From: an uncultured delta proteobacterium
Lineage (GTDB): Bacteria > Myxococcota_A > UBA9160 > JAFDET01
Length of the DNA stretch: 64,000 nucleotides
NCBI GenBank assembly: GCA_947259215.1
Contig: CAMYLJ010000029.1
Coordinates: 26,461-90,460 of the forward strand
Reading direction: 5' to 3'
A program made the position numbers and the translations under genes. Numbering within the stretch: the first letter of the stretch is position 1; each line of letters begins with the position of its first letter. The notes beneath the pieces are model-generated. The model saw only the letters and a program-made list of their open reading frames with translations, ran no database searches and was not told the origin of the DNA. This document shows, one piece after another, positions 1 to 8,663 of the stretch.

Positions 1-766
1 CCCGGCGCCAGCCCCCCGCCGCGCGGTTTCCGCCATCCACGTGGAGCGTCGTGCCCGTGACGAAGCCCGACAGGTCCGAGGCCAGGAAGACCGCGGCGCC
101 CGCCACGTCGTCCACGTGGCCCGCCCGCGGCAGCGGCGTGCGGACGGGCGGTGTCCCGATCCCCGGCGTGGGGATCACGTCGGGGGCGATGCAGTTCACG
201 CAGATCCGCCGGTCGGCCAGCTCCAGGGCCAGGCTCCGGGTCAGGCTCTCCACGGCCGCCTTCATGGCCGCGTAGATGGCGTAGCCCGGCGCGGCCCGCC
301 AGGCCTCGATAGAGCTGACGTTCACGATCGACCCGCCCGCTGCGGGCACGAAGGGCAGCACCGCGCGCACGCAGCTCGTGACGCTGGAGAAGTTCTCGCG
401 CACGAGCGCGTCCTCGCCCTTCGCGCTCACCTCCTCGAAGCGGGCCTGGAAACCGCCCCCCGCGTTGTTCACCAGCACGTCGATGCGCCCCGCGGCCTCG
501 CCGACGCGCGACACGAAGTCTCGCACGGCCGCGCCCTCCCGCACGTCGAACACGCCCGACCACGCGCGGCGTCCCGTCGCTTCGACGTGGGACACCGTGT
601 CGCGCAGCGCGTCGGCGTCGCGATCGCAGGCCGCCACGTCCGCGCCGAAGCGCGCGAAGGCCAGCGCGACGGCGCGCCCGATGCCCATGGCCGCGCCGGT
701 CACCAGCGCGACGCGCCCGTCGAGGCGAACGGCATCGGGTTCGAGGACCACAACAGACGCTATCAT
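1..766 (-). CDS. SDR family NAD(P)-dependent oxidoreductase, 3' end cut by the window
   Basis: Short-chain dehydrogenase/reductase of about 255 visible residues, nearly full length because the visible end (VDGGNRAAGGWRR) is the usual SDR C-terminal segment. Seen: cofactor motif TGAAMGIG at about residues 23-30, NNAG, and a Tyr-x3-Lys active-site pair (YAAMK). The ATG at 766 gives an N-terminus of ordinary SDR length. The gene diverges from a Rieske oxygenase that starts at 797, so only about 30 bp hold both promoters. Family knowledge: such enzymes oxidise or reduce hydroxyl/keto groups of alcohols, steroids or acyl-CoA intermediates in the cytoplasm. The substrate cannot be read from the sequence; the oxygenase and P450 neighbours favour a hydrophobic alcohol or ketone. 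Confidence 0.85.
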   Translation of the reverse strand, partial: MIASVVVLEPDAVRLDGRVALVTGAAMGIGRAVALAFARFGADVAACDRDADALRDTVSHVEATGRRAWSGVFDVREGAAVRDFVSRVGEAAGRIDVLVNNAGGGFQARFEEVSAKGEDALVRENFSSVTSCVRAVLPFVPAAGGSIVNVSSIEAWRAAPGYAIYAAMKAAVESLTRSLALELADRRICVNCIAPDVIPTPGIGTPPVRTPLPRAGHVDDVAGAAVFLASDLSGFVTGTTLHVDGGNRAAGGWRR

Positions 767-796
767 ACGGCCTTCCCGCCCCTCCGGAGAAATCGC

Positions 797-1735
797 GTGT
801 CGCGTCGCATCCCGCTCCCGACCCCCTACGGCTGGTTCGGTGTGTCCGACAGCGACGAGCTCGCCAGCGGCGAAGTGCGTGCGATCCGGTACTTCGACCG
901 TGAGCTCGTGATCCTGCGCGGAGAGAATGGCGTGGCGCGCGTCTTCGACGCCTACTGCCCGCATCTCGGCGCCCACCTGGGCCACGGCGGCGTGCTGGAA
1001 GGCGACCGCCTCCGCTGTCCCTTCCACGGCTGGCGCTTCGACGGCGACGGACGCTGCGTCGAGGTCCCCTACGCCAAGACGCTTCCGCGCCGGGCCGCCC
1101 TGCGTGCGTGGCCCACGTGCGAGCGCAACGGCGCGATCTTCGTCTGGTACCACCCCGAGGACGCGTCGCCGCGCTGGGAGATCCCCGAGATCCCGGAGTG
1201 GGGCTCGCCGGAGTGGACCGATCCGATTCGCTGCCGCTACCGGGTCCGCACCCACGCCCAGGAGATGGCCGAGAACATCGTCGATCCCGCGCACTTCCGG
1301 TTCGTCCACGGCACCCCGAAGCTGCCCCCCACCGAAGCCTGGATCGACGATCACATCTTCCGGGTGCGCTCCGGCCTGACCTTCACCACGCCCCGCGGCG
1401 AGATCCAGGGCCAGGTGGAGATCGCCTCTCACGGCTTCGGCTTCGGCACCTCGCGCTTCACGGGCGTGATCGAGACCCTGGTCTTCATCACCGGAGCGCC
1501 GGTGGACGACGAGCACACCGAGACCACCCTGCGCTTCGCGGTGAAGCGCCTCGGCGACGCCGAGGCGGAGGCCAACGTGGCCCGCGGCTTCGTGGCCGAG
1601 ATCGAGCGTCAGTACGCGCAGGACATCCCGATCTGGGAGAACAAGGTCCACCTGGAGCAGCCGCTGCTGTGCGACGGGGACGGACCCATCGGGCTGCTGC
1701 GCCGCTGGGGCCGCCAGTTCTACGCCGCCGCCTAG
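797..1735 (+). CDS. Rieske [2Fe-2S] aromatic-ring/steroid oxygenase, KshA-like
   Basis: Oxygenase component of a Rieske non-haem iron monooxygenase, 312 aa. Rieske ligands are visible as C54-x-H56 and C74-x2-H77. The mononuclear iron site follows in the stretch ENIVDPAHFRFVH (N160, D163, H166, H171), the arrangement seen in KshA and related ring hydroxylases. I chose the GTG at 797 because GGAGA lies just upstream and an ORF extended further 5' would run through the divergent SDR. The enzyme needs a ferredoxin/reductase partner, and none is adjacent. A second member of this family lies at 53162-54193 with the same domain order. Substrate unknown; sterol or other terpenoid rings are a reasonable guess given three P450s in the window. 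Confidence 0.88.
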   Translation: MSRRIPLPTPYGWFGVSDSDELASGEVRAIRYFDRELVILRGENGVARVFDAYCPHLGAHLGHGGVLEGDRLRCPFHGWRFDGDGRCVEVPYAKTLPRRAALRAWPTCERNGAIFVWYHPEDASPRWEIPEIPEWGSPEWTDPIRCRYRVRTHAQEMAENIVDPAHFRFVHGTPKLPPTEAWIDDHIFRVRSGLTFTTPRGEIQGQVEIASHGFGFGTSRFTGVIETLVFITGAPVDDEHTETTLRFAVKRLGDAEAEANVARGFVAEIERQYAQDIPIWENKVHLEQPLLCDGDGPIGLLRRWGRQFYAAA

Positions 1736-1748
1736 CCAGAGCCGCGCT

Positions 1749-2942
1749 TCAGCTCCGGTCCCAGGCCACCGGCAGTCGCGGCGGGCCGCGCATCACCGTG
1801 CCCCAGGGACGCGCGGCCTCCGGGTCGAGCAGGCGCAGGCCGGGCAGCCGCGCGATCAGCGCCTGGAGCGCCACGGCGCTCTGCGCCCGGGCCAGGTGCG
1901 AGCCCGGGCAGTAGTGGCTGCCGAAGCCGAAGGTCAGCAGGCGCTGGCGCGGCCGCTCGAAGTCGAAACGGTCGGGGTTGGAGTACGCGCGGGGATCGCG
2001 GTTGGCCGAGGCGATCCCGAACAGCAGCAGGCTCCCGGCAGGCACCCGTTCCCCCGCGACCTCGGCGTCGCGGGGTACGAGCCGGGGCAGCAGGCCCAGC
2101 GGCGGCTCCCAGCGCAGCATCTCGTCCACCGCGGCCGGGATCCGCTCGGGCCGCTCTCGCAGGCGCTCGAGGGCGCCCTCCTGGCTCAACACCGCGTAGA
2201 GGGTGTTGCCGATGCCGTGGAAGCTGGTGGTCGCACCCGCCGAGAAGAGCGCGCGCACGTGGGCCAGCACCTCCTCGTCCCGGAGGCTGCGGCCCGCCTT
2301 CTGCGCCGTCGTCATGGACGAGAGCAGGTCGTCCAGCGGGCAGGCGCGGCGTTCGGCGAGCACGGGCTCCGTGTACGCGGTCACCGCGGCCGCCGCGCGC
2401 AGCCCGGCCGCGTTGTCGAGCGGATAGCTCAAGATGTCGAAGGCCCAGTCCTTGAAGCGTTCCGCCTCGTCCAGGGGCAGGCCCAGCCGCTGCGCGAAGA
2501 CGAGGAAGGGGTAGACGGCGCTGAACTGAGCCACGAGATCGGCCTCGCCGTCCGCGGCGAAGCGGTCGATCACCGCGTTCGCGATGGAAGGAAGCTGCCT
2601 CTCGGAGAAGCGCGCGATCGGCCGCTTGCGCAGCGCGCGGGTGGAGAGGTCGCGCAGGGTGTGGTGCTCGGGGCCGTCGACGCTCTCGAACGTCACGCCC
2701 TGGCAGGGCTCGATCGTCATCTTGTAGGTAGGGCCCGCCGGGAGCTGCTCGTCATCCTTGAAGGCGGCGTCCAGGTCGTCGAAGCGGGTGATGAGCCGCA
2801 TCACGGCGCCGGCGAACAGGACCGGGGCCAGACGCTGCGCTTCGCGGATGCGAGCCAGCTCGCGGTGGAAGGCCTCGCCCGGAAGCAGCGGGGCGTCCGG
2901 GCGCAGGTTCAGACCGAAGTCGATCTCGGAGACGGGTTCCAT
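1749..2942 (-). CDS. Cytochrome P450, atypical I-helix
   Basis: Soluble bacterial P450 of 397 aa. Haem-thiolate motif FGFGSHYCPGSHLAR has Cys345; the K-helix ExxR is E274-M-L-R277. The I-helix oxygen-activation motif reads AGATTS (235-240): the usual acidic residue before the conserved Thr is Thr here, which may alter proton delivery. It is the last gene of the minus-strand Mla-containing run, starting 4 nt after the stop of the upstream SDR, so the two are almost certainly co-transcribed. It converges on the Rieske gene ending at 1735. P450s hydroxylate hydrophobic substrates using electrons from ferredoxin; a possible ferredoxin is at 28146-28352. Substrate unknown. Confidence 0.93.
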   Translation of the reverse strand: MEPVSEIDFGLNLRPDAPLLPGEAFHRELARIREAQRLAPVLFAGAVMRLITRFDDLDAAFKDDEQLPAGPTYKMTIEPCQGVTFESVDGPEHHTLRDLSTRALRKRPIARFSERQLPSIANAVIDRFAADGEADLVAQFSAVYPFLVFAQRLGLPLDEAERFKDWAFDILSYPLDNAAGLRAAAAVTAYTEPVLAERRACPLDDLLSSMTTAQKAGRSLRDEEVLAHVRALFSAGATTSFHGIGNTLYAVLSQEGALERLRERPERIPAAVDEMLRWEPPLGLLPRLVPRDAEVAGERVPAGSLLLFGIASANRDPRAYSNPDRFDFERPRQRLLTFGFGSHYCPGSHLARAQSAVALQALIARLPGLRLLDPEAARPWGTVMRGPPRLPVAWDRS

Positions 2943-2946
2943 ACGG

Positions 2947-3771
2947 TCAGGTACGGTCTGCCGGTGACCCCGCGCCGGCGTCTTTGGGAAGCGCCGCCTT
3001 CTTCGTGCCCCAGCGGAAGAAGCGCGGCAGCAGCTGGCGGATCGCGTAGGCGGCCGCCAGCGGCGCGGGATAGGTCACCCGGTGGCGGCCGCGCGCCAGG
3101 GCCCGGAGCACGGCGTCGGCCAGGCCCTCCGGCTCGCGCATCTGGCGCCGGGCCGCCGCCGGCATGCGCGCCAGCGCCTCCGCGTCGAAGAAGGGGGTGC
3201 GGATCACGCCGGGGCAGACCTGGAGCACGTGCACCCCGCTCCCCTCGAGCTCCATGGAGAGCACCTCCGACAGCCCCACCATCGCGAACTTGCTGGCCAC
3301 GTAGGCGGACTCGTCGGGGGACGGGAGGTGTCCCGCGACCGAGGCCACGAACACGAGCCAGCCCTCGCCGCGCGCCACCATCCCGGGCAGCACCGCCTTG
3401 GTCCAGTAGACGGCGCCCAGGTAGTTCACCCGCATCACCGCCTCGACGTCCGCCACGTCCCAGCGCAGGAAGGGACGGTGGCCGCCTACGCCGGCGTTGT
3501 TCACCAGCAGCTCGACGGGGCCGAGCTTGGCCTCGACCCGGGCCACCGCGGCCTCCACCGCAGCCCGGTCGCCGACGTCGCACACCACGCTGCAGGCCAC
3601 GCCGCCGCGCGCCTCGATGGCCGCCGCCACCTCGGCCAGCGCCTCGGCACGCCGCGCCACCAGGGCCACCCGCGCCCCGCCCTCGGCCAGTCTCAGAGCC
3701 AGCACCCGCCCGATCCCGCTGGAGGCGCCCGTCACCACGGCCACACGCCCGGCGAGCGAGTCCAGGCGCAC
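2947..3771 (-). CDS. SDR family oxidoreductase in the mla operon
   Basis: Classical SDR, 274 aa. Seen: TGASSGIG at residues 14-21, NNAG at 91-94, catalytic Ser144, Tyr157 and Lys161 (YVASK). The C-terminal roughly 40 residues are basic and hydrophobic (YAIRQLLPRFFRWGTKKA), which may give membrane association, as in SDRs acting on lipid or retinol-like substrates. It begins 11 nt after the mlaC stop and ends 4 nt before the P450 start, so it is embedded in the same transcript. The SDR plus P450 pair suggests that a hydroxylated lipid is oxidised further to a ketone. That is inference; no substrate motif is visible. Confidence 0.9.
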   Translation of the reverse strand: MRLDSLAGRVAVVTGASSGIGRVLALRLAEGGARVALVARRAEALAEVAAAIEARGGVACSVVCDVGDRAAVEAAVARVEAKLGPVELLVNNAGVGGHRPFLRWDVADVEAVMRVNYLGAVYWTKAVLPGMVARGEGWLVFVASVAGHLPSPDESAYVASKFAMVGLSEVLSMELEGSGVHVLQVCPGVIRTPFFDAEALARMPAAARRQMREPEGLADAVLRALARGRHRVTYPAPLAAAYAIRQLLPRFFRWGTKKAALPKDAGAGSPADRT

Positions 3772-3782
3772 CGCGTCGCGCC

Positions 3783-4421
3783 CTAGGAGGCCGCGGCGGT
3801 TTCGGCTTCGCGCTCTTCGTTCTTCTCGCGAAGCTTCCGGATCAGCGCGTCCGCGCCTTCCTGGCTGATGACCTCCTGGGTCTGGCTGCGGAAGTTCGAC
3901 AGCAGGCTCACACCCTCGATGATCACGTCGATCACGTACCAGCCGCCGTTGCGGTCGCGCAGGCGGTAGTCCACCTCGATCGGGTCGCCCTCGCCCATGA
4001 TGCGGCTGCGCACGGTGACGTCGCCGTTGCTCTCGCCGCGGGCGGAGGTCACCTCCACGTCCTGGTCGTCGTAGCGGTCCAGGTTCTTGCCGTAGGTCAC
4101 CGACAGGTGGCGCTTGAACTCCTGCTCGAAGGCCTCGCGCTGGGCAGGGGACATCTTGCGCCAGTTCCGGGCCAGCACGAGCTTGGAGATGGTCTGGAAG
4201 TCGAAGCGCTCGTAGGCGATCGACTCGATCCGGTCGATCCTGTCGTCGCGCGACAGACCTTCGGTGCGCAGGACCGCCAGCACGTCGGCCACGGTGGCAT
4301 CCACCGCCGCGCGGGCAGCCGCCTGGTCCGCTTCACTGGCGGGCGCGGCTGCCGCCGGCAGCGCAAGGGTGGCAAGGACGAGGCCGGCGGCGACGCGCCG
4401 CAGGCGAAGAGCGCTCGACAT
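3783..4421 (-). CDS. mlaC: MlaC family periplasmic phospholipid-binding protein
   Basis: Periplasmic lipid shuttle of the Mla pathway (MlaC/Ttg2D family), 212 aa, the usual length. An N-terminal Sec signal with an Ala-rich cleavage region occupies residues 1 to about 26. The mature part has the family pattern: a helical start, then the segment SKLVLARNWRKMSPAQREAF, a mixed beta region, and GWYVIDVIIEGVSLLSNFRS, a family hallmark. It lies 14 nt downstream of mlaA and in the same operon as mlaF, E and D. Known role: carrying phospholipid between the outer-membrane MlaA complex and the inner-membrane MlaFED ABC complex. Direction of transport in this organism is not inferable. Confidence 0.94.
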   Translation of the reverse strand: MSSALRLRRVAAGLVLATLALPAAAAPASEADQAAARAAVDATVADVLAVLRTEGLSRDDRIDRIESIAYERFDFQTISKLVLARNWRKMSPAQREAFEQEFKRHLSVTYGKNLDRYDDQDVEVTSARGESNGDVTVRSRIMGEGDPIEVDYRLRDRNGGWYVIDVIIEGVSLLSNFRSQTQEVISQEGADALIRKLREKNEEREAETAAAS

Positions 4422-4435
4422 GGGGGGCGGATCTC

Positions 4436-5200
4436 CTACTCGTCGGGGAAGTCGTAGAGGCTGTCGCCGTCTTCCTCGGGGAGATCGGCCCCGAAGTCGC
4501 GGTTGGCGATGGCCGCGTCGCGCCGCTGCCCGTAGGCGTCGCGGCTGAACACGTAGAGGTCGAGCGCCGCGTCCCGGGCGAGGTCGATGTCCTCGTCCAC
4601 CAGGGCGCGGCGGTTCACGTTCTGGATGGCGCCCGTCCAGGCCAGGGTGCCGATCGGCGTGGCGCTGGCGATGGTGCGGAGGTCGAAGGCCAGGTCGAAC
4701 ACCAGGCCCACCGCGTCACGCGGGTTCGAGGGACCGAAGAACGGCAGCACCCAGAAGGGCCCGGTGCCGATCCCCCAGGCCCCGAACATCTGGCCGAAGT
4801 CCTCGTTGTGGAGCGGGATGCCCACGTGGGTGGCCGGGTCGAAGAGGCCCCCGATCCCCACCGTCGTGTTCAGCAGGAAGCGCCCGAGCTCGTCCATGGC
4901 GGCCCGCCCTTCCGCCTGGCCCAGGTTGGCGAAGAAGCGACGCGGGAAGGCCAGGTTGATGAAGAACTTCTGGACCGACTCGCGCAGACCCTCGAAGGTG
5001 ATGAACTCCCAGCCACTGGCCACCGGGTCCAGCACGTACGTGTCCAGATCCTCGTTGAACTCGAACACGGCGCGGTTCTGGTTCTCGAACGGGTCGTTCC
5101 CCTGCGTCTCGCGATCCCAGTGGTTGGGGTACTTCACGCACCCCACCGCCAGGGGAAGCAGGAGGGCCAGGGAAAGCGCTGCGAGACGGGTGCGGCTCAT
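4436..5200 (-). CDS. mlaA: MlaA/VacJ family outer-membrane lipoprotein
   Basis: VacJ/MlaA family lipoprotein, 254 aa. The N-terminus is a lipoprotein signal peptide with a LAVGC lipobox, Cys21 being the lipidation site. Family segments are visible: DPFENQNRAVFEFNEDLD, RRFFANLGQAEGRA, GRFLLNTTVGIGGLFDPA and GTGPFWVLPFFGPSNPRDA. In E. coli MlaA forms a ring in the outer membrane that removes mislocalised phospholipid. The C-terminal tail is very acidic (DLPEEDGDSLYDFPDE). The ATG overlaps the stop of mlaD by ATGA, indicating translational coupling. Having mlaA inside the operon, rather than elsewhere in the genome as in E. coli, makes this a complete outer-to-inner-membrane set. Confidence 0.95.
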   Translation of the reverse strand: MSRTRLAALSLALLLPLAVGCVKYPNHWDRETQGNDPFENQNRAVFEFNEDLDTYVLDPVASGWEFITFEGLRESVQKFFINLAFPRRFFANLGQAEGRAAMDELGRFLLNTTVGIGGLFDPATHVGIPLHNEDFGQMFGAWGIGTGPFWVLPFFGPSNPRDAVGLVFDLAFDLRTIASATPIGTLAWTGAIQNVNRRALVDEDIDLARDAALDLYVFSRDAYGQRRDAAIANRDFGADLPEEDGDSLYDFPDE

Positions 5201-5655
5201 TCGGAATCAGCTCCCAGGTTCTGCACGACCTTGCCGATGAGCCGCTCCAGGATCACCGCGCTCTGAGTATACTGGATCTCGTCCCCACCCTTCAGCACGT
5301 CTTCCTCGGCCCCCAGCTCGATTCCGATGTACTGGTCCCCCAGCACGCCGGAAGTCAGGATGGAAGCGGAGCTGTCGACCGGGATGCCCACGGCGGGGTC
5401 GACGTCCAGGACCGCGCGGGGGCGCAGGTCCCCGTCCAGCTGGATGGACTTGATCTGGCCCACCTTGACCCCCCCGATCACCACCGGGGCGCGCGGCTTC
5501 AGCCCCCCGACCTCGTCGAAGGTGGCGTGGATCTGGAGACCGCCCGGACCGCGGTAGGAGAGGCCGCCCAGGGTGACGGACAGGTAGGCCAGCGACAGCA
5601 GCCCGGCGAGGACGAAGCACCCCACCAGCAGGTCGCGCAGCGGAGACACGTTCAT
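5197..5655 (-). CDS. mlaD: MlaD family MCE-domain protein
   Basis: Single-pass inner-membrane MCE protein, 152 aa, the normal size for MlaD. One TM helix spans about residues 7-28, followed by one MCE domain at about 38-115 (FDEVGGLKPRAPVVIGGVKV and DGDLRPRAVLDV) and a short C-terminal helix. In E. coli six copies form a ring on the MlaFE complex through which lipid passes. The start lies 4 nt after the mlaE stop and the stop overlaps the mlaA start, so it sits in the middle of the coupled run. Nothing is missing compared with the family. Confidence 0.95.
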   Translation of the reverse strand: MNVSPLRDLLVGCFVLAGLLSLAYLSVTLGGLSYRGPGGLQIHATFDEVGGLKPRAPVVIGGVKVGQIKSIQLDGDLRPRAVLDVDPAVGIPVDSSASILTSGVLGDQYIGIELGAEEDVLKGGDEIQYTQSAVILERLIGKVVQNLGADSE

Positions 5656-5659
5656 CGGG

Positions 5660-6439
5660 TCAGACCCTCCACAGGGCGGTGATGAAGAAGTCGAAGATCA
5701 GCACGCTGACCGAGCTGGCCACGACCGTCGAGGTGGTGGCCGCGCTCACGCCCGCGGCGTTGGGCTCCGCCGTGTAGCCGCGCCAGGTGGCGATCAAGGC
5801 GACCAGCACCCCGAAGACCAGGGCCTTGACCAGGCTTCCCAGCACATCCTCGCGAAACTCCACCGACGACTCCAGGCTGGTGAGGTAGATGCCGGCGTCT
5901 CCCCCTACGATGCCGACCGCCACCACCATGCCGCCGAAGAGGCCCAGGGTGATGAAGAGCGCCGAGAGCAGGGGCATGCTGATCACCATCGCCATGGCCT
6001 TCGGCGCCACCACGAAATCCTCGGGATCCACGGACATCATGCGCAGCCCGTCGAGCTGCTCGGTCACCACCATCGAGCCGATCTCGGCCGCGATGGCGGA
6101 GCCCGCGCGCCCGGCCACCAGCAAGGCGGTCAGCACGGGCCCGAGCTCCCGGATCAAGGTCAGGCCCACGACGGCGCCGAGGCTGTTCTCGGCCCCGAAG
6201 CGGACCAGGGTATTGTAGCCCTGGAGCCCGAGCACGAGGCCCACGACCAGCCCCGACAGGCCGATGATCGAGATCGACAGCACGCCGATGCCGAAGACCT
6301 CGTCCAGCAGCCGGCGCAGGCGCCACGGGCGCCCGCTGCCGGCCACCACCACGCGGCCCGCGAAGCGCGCGAGCCCACCGAGGTCGACCACCAGGTCGGT
6401 GGTGCCGCGGCCGAGGCGTTCGACCGGATTCCCGCTCAC
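5660..6439 (-). CDS. mlaE: MlaE family ABC-transporter permease
   Basis: Inner-membrane permease of the MlaFEDB complex, 259 aa, with about five to six hydrophobic segments. The family hallmark is seen: ELGPVLTALLVAGRAGSAIA followed by EIGSM and EQLDGL. I set the start at GTG 6439 because it overlaps the mlaF stop (GTGA) and gives the normal permease length; the open frame continues far upstream through mlaF in a different frame. Partners are MlaF (ATPase) and MlaD (MCE ring). No gene for the STAS protein MlaB is present in the operon. Confidence 0.93.
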   Translation of the reverse strand: MSGNPVERLGRGTTDLVVDLGGLARFAGRVVVAGSGRPWRLRRLLDEVFGIGVLSISIIGLSGLVVGLVLGLQGYNTLVRFGAENSLGAVVGLTLIRELGPVLTALLVAGRAGSAIAAEIGSMVVTEQLDGLRMMSVDPEDFVVAPKAMAMVISMPLLSALFITLGLFGGMVVAVGIVGGDAGIYLTSLESSVEFREDVLGSLVKALVFGVLVALIATWRGYTAEPNAAGVSAATTSTVVASSVSVLIFDFFITALWRV

Positions 6440-7221
6440 GGACGCGACCCCGCGAAGAAGGCCTCGACGCGCGGATCCCGGCTGGCCCGGAAGACCTCGG
6501 GCCCGCCCGAGATCGCCTCCCCGTCCACCATCAGCACCATGTGGTGCGCCATGCGGAATGTCGACGGGACGTCGTGGGATGCGATCACCATGGTCACCCC
6601 GCGCGTGCGGCTCACGTCCACCAGCATCGCCTCCACCACCCGCAGGGTCGCCGGGTCGAGCCCCGAGAAGGGCTCGTCGCACAGCAGCAGATCCGGCGCC
6701 AGGATGAGCGCGCGCGCCAGCGCGGCTCGCTTGCGCATGCCTCCGGAGAGCTCCGCCGGCAGCAACCCGTCCACGTCCTTCAGCTCCACCGAACGGAAGA
6801 CCTCGTGCACCTCGCGCCGGATCTCCGCCTCGGAGAGCTTCGAGTGCTCCCGCAGCGGCAGCGCGACGTTGTCGTAGACCGTCATCGAGTCGAGCAGCGC
6901 CCCGCCCTGGAACATCATGCCCACGCGCCGGCGGTACGCGCGGACCTCGGCCAGTCGCAGCCCGGTCAGCTCGAGGGCGCCATCCAGGCAAATGGAGCCT
7001 TCCGCGGGGCGCAGCAGGCAGCCCAGCATGCGCAGCAGGGTGGTCTTGCCGGAGCCGCTGCCGCCGAGGATGACGTTGATGCGGTCTCGAAGGAAGTCGC
7101 AGGAAACATCCCGAAAAATCAGGCGGTTCCCGCGAGAGAATCGAACACCGCGTATCGCCACGTGCACCGGATCGCGAGCGATATCCAGCGCCGCGTGACC
7201 CTCCGCCCGGGTCGGCTCCAT
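6436..7221 (-). CDS. mlaF: MlaF family ABC-transporter ATP-binding protein
   Basis: ATPase driving the Mla lipid transporter, about 261 aa from the ATG at 7221. Seen: Walker A GGSGSGKTT (about residues 53-61), signature LSGGM, and Walker B LLLCDEPFSGLD. I prefer 7221 because a GGGAG ribosome site lies 8-9 nt upstream; an ATG at 7281 would add 20 residues unlike the family. Its stop overlaps the mlaE start. Upstream by 78 nt is a serine hydrolase on the same strand. Order mlaF-E-D-A-C, then SDR and P450, with gaps of 0-14 nt, argues for one transcript. Confidence 0.94.
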   Translation of the reverse strand: MEPTRAEGHAALDIARDPVHVAIRGVRFSRGNRLIFRDVSCDFLRDRINVILGGSGSGKTTLLRMLGCLLRPAEGSICLDGALELTGLRLAEVRAYRRRVGMMFQGGALLDSMTVYDNVALPLREHSKLSEAEIRREVHEVFRSVELKDVDGLLPAELSGGMRKRAALARALILAPDLLLCDEPFSGLDPATLRVVEAMLVDVSRTRGVTMVIASHDVPSTFRMAHHMVLMVDGEAISGGPEVFRASRDPRVEAFFAGSRP

Positions 7222-7299
7222 CCCCCGGTCTCCCTCTTGCTCCTGGGACGGCGCCCCCCGGACCACCGCGGGGCCGAGCATAGCCGGATCCCGCGGGGA

Positions 7300-8625
7300 T
7301 TACGACGCTCGTTCGCCGGCTTCCCGGGACTTCTGCGTGGGCCGTCGTCGTTCGACGGGGCCGAAGGCGCTGCCGATCGCCTGGAGGAGCACGGCGAAGC
7401 GCGCCACGTCGAGGCTGAGGAAGGGCTTGCCGCTGGTCAGCAGTGCCACCGCCAGGTCGCGGTCGGGATCGGCCCACGACACGATGTTGGTGAAGCCCAG
7501 ATGCCCGAAGGCGCGGGGCGTGTTCCAGCCGCCGAGCAGGCTGACCGGCCCGCCGAGCATCAGCCCCAGCCCGTAGCGCAGCGGGATGCCGAGCGTGAGG
7601 TCGAGCTCGAGGAAGCTGTCCTCTCCCGTCGCGTGGCGGACCGTGCGCGGGTCGAAGACGCGCGCGCCCTGGTACTCGCCGCCGTCGAGCAGGCACTGGT
7701 AGAAGGCGCTCAGCTCGTCGGCCGTGGACACCGCGTTGGCTGCCGGGATCACGCCCGTCAGGAAGCGGGGATCGCGGGCCAGCTCGACCACCTCTTCGAA
7801 CCCGACGCCGAGGGCGCGGCGGAAGATCCACGAGAACGGCGCGCCGACCGGAAGCCCGGTCACCGCGTCCTCCGCCACGCGCGATACGTCCTCCGGACGC
7901 ACGCCGAACCCCAACCAGTGCAGGCCCAAAGGCTCCGCGATCTCCTTGCGCAGGACCTCGCGCACGTCGGAGCCCGTCGCGCGACGCACCACCTCGCCCA
8001 GCACGAAGCCGCCGGACACCGCGTGGTACGCGAGGTTGCGGCCGGGGCGATAGCTCCGCCGGAGGCCACACAGCACCTCCACCAGGCGGTCGGGGTCCTC
8101 GAGCAGGTCCAGGTCCAGGGCCTCGGGGGGCAGGTTCGGGATCCCGGAGCGATGCCCGAGCACGTGGCGGATCGTGATCCACTGCTTCCCGTCCGCGCCG
8201 AACTCCGGGATGTAGTCGCAGACCCGGTCCTCGATGTCGAGCACGCCTCGCTCGTCCAGCTTGTGCACCACCATCGCGGTGAGCGCCTTGGAGGCGGAGT
8301 AGAGCAGGAACGGCGTGTCCAGGCTGACCCGCTCGCGGGGCGCCTTCTCGGGAGCGCCGGGAGCGTTGCCCCGCGCGTGGCCGAGGGCGCGGTGCAGGGC
8401 GATCCGCCCGTGGCGACGGATGCAGAGCTGGATCGCGGGATGGATCCCCGTGCGGTAGAGGGACTCCGTCGCGGCCCACACCCGCTCCACGTCCTCGGGG
8501 CTGGCGCTCACCTCGGCCGGCTGCGCCTCGTCCCCCACCACGGTGACACCCGCCAGATCCCGCGGGACCCGACACAAGGCCTTGAAGGGTCGCCCGGGAA
8601 GCATCAGCAGGTCGAGGAGGTCCAT
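7300..8625 (-). CDS. Serine hydrolase of the beta-lactamase/esterase EstB family
   Basis: Class C beta-lactamase-fold serine hydrolase of about 441 aa. The nucleophile motif SxxK is seen as YSASKA, the YxN-like position as YHA (AYHAVSGGF), and a KTG-like HxG motif as HLGFTN near the C-terminus. There is no export signal, which is common in esterase members of this fold, as opposed to secreted beta-lactamases. The start is uncertain: ATG 8625 or GTG 8649, neither with a strong ribosome site. It lies 78 nt upstream of mlaF on the same strand and could head that operon. Likely reaction: hydrolysis of a carboxyl ester or lipid ester. Antibiotic resistance is not suggested. Confidence 0.88.
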   Translation of the reverse strand: MDLLDLLMLPGRPFKALCRVPRDLAGVTVVGDEAQPAEVSASPEDVERVWAATESLYRTGIHPAIQLCIRRHGRIALHRALGHARGNAPGAPEKAPRERVSLDTPFLLYSASKALTAMVVHKLDERGVLDIEDRVCDYIPEFGADGKQWITIRHVLGHRSGIPNLPPEALDLDLLEDPDRLVEVLCGLRRSYRPGRNLAYHAVSGGFVLGEVVRRATGSDVREVLRKEIAEPLGLHWLGFGVRPEDVSRVAEDAVTGLPVGAPFSWIFRRALGVGFEEVVELARDPRFLTGVIPAANAVSTADELSAFYQCLLDGGEYQGARVFDPRTVRHATGEDSFLELDLTLGIPLRYGLGLMLGGPVSLLGGWNTPRAFGHLGFTNIVSWADPDRDLAVALLTSGKPFLSLDVARFAVLLQAIGSAFGPVERRRPTQKSREAGERAS

Positions 8626-8663
8626 GGCGCGAAGAGTAGTCAACCCCACGCATCGGTCGACCG

